20,150 nt of DNA from Patescibacteria group bacterium (GTDB lineage Bacteria > Patescibacteriota > Gracilibacteria > UM-FILTER-43-11): assembly GCA_029260955.1 (NCBI GenBank), contig JAJDCF010000100.1, positions 1 to 20,150 of the forward strand. Reading direction: 5' to 3'. The notes under the pieces were generated by a model. It was not told the DNA's origin. It did not search any database and saw only the letters and a program-made list of their open reading frames with translations. Of this stretch, positions 18,815-20,150 are shown one piece after another (position 1 is the first letter of the stretch; each line of letters starts with the position of its first letter). A program made the translations under genes and the position numbers.

Positions 18815-20150
18815 ATGCAAATCAAAAGCGTGCTAAATGATTCTTTGAAAAAACTAGCCATTGGGCTTTTGGGGCTTACAGCCATTGGAGCTCTGGCAAT
18901 CTTCAGCCTTACACCGGTAAAAGCGGACAATCCGACATTCTTTTTATCGAATTCTTCCGGTTGTGCTAGCGCTGTAACAACTTTGAATGCTGGTGTAAAT
19001 GACAACCTTACTCTTTATGTCTGTGTTGATGCTGATAACGAGGGGCAGGGGCTTCTTGGAGCTGAAACTCATATTGTCTATCCTACATCAAGCTCGAGTG
19101 TTAGCGGTATTGCTTGCAATGTTTTTGATACATGTATCGATCTTTCCGAATCTGGAACCATTAAATTACTGGCCGCTTCCGGACCTCTTCCCGAGGGAAA
19201 GGCGGTTACTTCTCAAGTGGCGCTTGGTAACTTTACGCTCAATGTTGATAAGGTTGGAAGTACTGCACTTAATTTTAGTCAGGCGCAGGTGATAAACGAA
19301 GATCAAGAAGTGGAAAATAGAACTGGCCTTGGACTTACTGTTAATGTAGCCCTTGGATTCCTTTCTGAGGAACCAACTCCAATCGCGGGAGATAAACCCC
19401 AAGATAGCGAGGAAGAATCGGGCGAAGCTACAGAGGATAGCACTCCCGAAAAGGAAGAACCTGCCAGTGATACCAAAATTGTAACTCCTGACGTACCTGC
19501 TGGCGATGTTCCAACATGGGAAGATCCACCGGTAGCGGCAGAAGAGCCTGTTGGAGACGAGCCCACGGAAGATGAACCTGCTCCTATTGGCGATACGGCA
19601 ATATCTTATATTCTGACCAGCCCCCTTTCTGACGTTGCTGAGCCTGGGGACAGCGTACAAATAGTTTCTAAGGCCTACTATACAAATGACAGACCAAATG
19701 AAAATATTACCTCTTGTTTCTCGTGCCCCACTCCTGATAATTCAGCTGATGGTACAACCACATATAACCTTGTGGGCGGCCCCGGCAGCTTTTCGGGAAG
19801 TAAAATTGCCGTCAACAACTCTGCTGTGCCTGGACAAGTGATTACTTTTAACACTCATTATTCTGATGACATCAGTGGAACCAGTGGCCTAAGTGGCGAC
19901 GTGAGTATTCTGATCGTAGCTGCTGGTGAAAAACCAGTGCCAACTGAACCTGCACCTGTAGTGCCTGAGCCGACTGAACCTGAGCCAACAATAGAAGATG
20001 AACCAACAGAAGGTGGTGAAGGCGAGGGTGAAGGCGAGGGTGAAGGCGAGGGTGAAGGCGAGGGTGAAGGCGAGGGTGAAGGCGAGGGTGAAGGCGAGGG
20101 TGAAGGCGAGGGTGAAGGCGAGGGTGAAGGCGAGGGTGAAGGCGAGGGTG
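18815..20150 (+). CDS. Secreted surface protein with cohesin-like domain and Glu-Gly repeat, 3' end outside window
   Basis: The frame is open from the ATG at 18815 to the window edge (445 codons). Residues 1-37 form a signal peptide: basic start, hydrophobic LAIGLLGLTAIGALAIF, likely cleavage after VKA. Residues about 40-185 are beta-rich and resemble a cohesin-type domain (NDNLTLYVCVDADNEGQGLL, AETHIVYP..., ending LGLTVNVALGFL). A Pro/Glu/Asp linker follows (about 186-262), then an Ig-like domain (about 263-370) with a CFSC cysteine pair and the segment SAVPGQVITFNTHYSDD. A second PEP/TEP-rich linker leads from residue 401 into an (EG)n repeat that runs out of the window. It is probably a cell-surface or matrix protein with a C-terminal anchor or further domains downstream. 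Cohesin is a fold-level guess. It has its own promoter after the purD terminator. Confidence 0.8.
   Translation, partial: MQIKSVLNDSLKKLAIGLLGLTAIGALAIFSLTPVKADNPTFFLSNSSGCASAVTTLNAGVNDNLTLYVCVDADNEGQGLLGAETHIVYPTSSSSVSGIACNVFDTCIDLSESGTIKLLAASGPLPEGKAVTSQVALGNFTLNVDKVGSTALNFSQAQVINEDQEVENRTGLGLTVNVALGFLSEEPTPIAGDKPQDSEEESGEATEDSTPEKEEPASDTKIVTPDVPAGDVPTWEDPPVAAEEPVGDEPTEDEPAPIGDTAISYILTSPLSDVAEPGDSVQIVSKAYYTNDRPNENITSCFSCPTPDNSADGTTTYNLVGGPGSFSGSKIAVNNSAVPGQVITFNTHYSDDISGTSGLSGDVSILIVAAGEKPVPTEPAPVVPEPTEPEPTIEDEPTEGGEGEGEGEGEGEGEGEGEGEGEGEGEGEGEGEGEGEGEGEGEGEG
20015..20150 (+). repeat. 12-bp tandem repeat encoding Glu-Gly, open at window edge
   Basis: The unit GGTGAAGGCGAG repeats perfectly 11 times (20015-20146) plus four bases. 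It encodes Gly-Glu-Gly-Glu. Because the unit is four codons, copy-number change keeps the frame. The total length cannot be seen. Confidence 0.95.

Noticed and set aside
1..20150. UGA recoded as glycine
   Set aside because: Genes end properly at TGA (the PhnA-like gene and the gene at 4234), and conserved glycines in IF-2, PurF, PurD and FolD are encoded by GGN.
20015..20150. CRISPR array
   Set aside because: The 12-bp units are contiguous without spacers and stay in frame with a secreted protein.
1..20150. tRNA, rRNA or known riboswitch genes
   Set aside because: No cloverleaf with a GTTCRA-type arm and no rRNA or riboswitch core was recognised by eye in the intergenic gaps; a covariance-model scan would be decisive.

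Overview
The window reads as a chromosomal segment of an uncultured bacterium of the Candidate Phyla Radiation (Patescibacteria). A Peregrinibacteria-like lineage is my guess, not something the sequence proves. The grounds are compact genes, many lineage-specific small membrane or secreted proteins, almost no Shine-Dalgarno sequences, and sigma-70-type promoters followed by leaders of about 20-30 nt. UGA behaves as a stop (it ends the PhnA-like gene and the small gene at 4234-4485, and the long genes have no in-frame UGA). This argues against the Gracilibacteria/Absconditabacteria code, in which UGA is glycine.

Layout. 1-1109 (minus): ribosomal protein L19 with a long charged tail (cut by the window edge), then a winged-helix protein fused to a degenerate nucleotidyltransferase-like domain. 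1386-4119: a two-helix membrane protein, a divergent DipZ-type membrane thiol-disulfide protein (CcdA + thioredoxin + CBM-like), and a hypothetical protein whose 3' end overlaps dipZ by 24 bp. 4187-4654: a GC-rich island (about 61% GC over 4201-4500) with one small membrane-protein gene, its own near-consensus promoter, the only perfect AGGAGG site in the window and a UUCG-loop terminator. 4726-8808 (minus): translation initiation factor IF-2 downstream of a large lipoprotein. 8908-9492 (plus): thymidylate kinase. 9489-14493 (minus): four adjacent genes of unknown function that look like diverged paralogues. 14624-18642 (plus): folD-purF-PhnA-like-purD, a purine/one-carbon cluster ending in a strong terminator. 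18815-20150 (plus): a secreted surface protein with a possible cohesin-like domain and an expanding Glu-Gly 12-bp repeat, cut by the window edge.

Functional links. FolD can supply 10-formyl-THF for purine synthesis, and PurF and PurD catalyse the first two steps of that pathway, so the cluster is coherent. DipZ could supply extracytoplasmic disulfide chemistry for cysteine-rich exported proteins such as the 8-Cys lipoprotein and the surface protein, but this is inference.

The best candidate for an undescribed system is the four-gene cluster at 9489-14493. The proteins share helical modules, a linear motif ending in Ser-Pro-Trp (in three of the four, twice in one) and, in most, basic C-termini. 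Three of the genes have nearly superimposable promoters (TTGAC[AT], 16-bp spacer, TGC-extended AATNNT -10) and a common leader motif (TAAGTT[GA]CA) where a Shine-Dalgarno would sit. The fourth keeps the extended -10 and part of the leader motif. No intergenic gap exceeds 300 bases.
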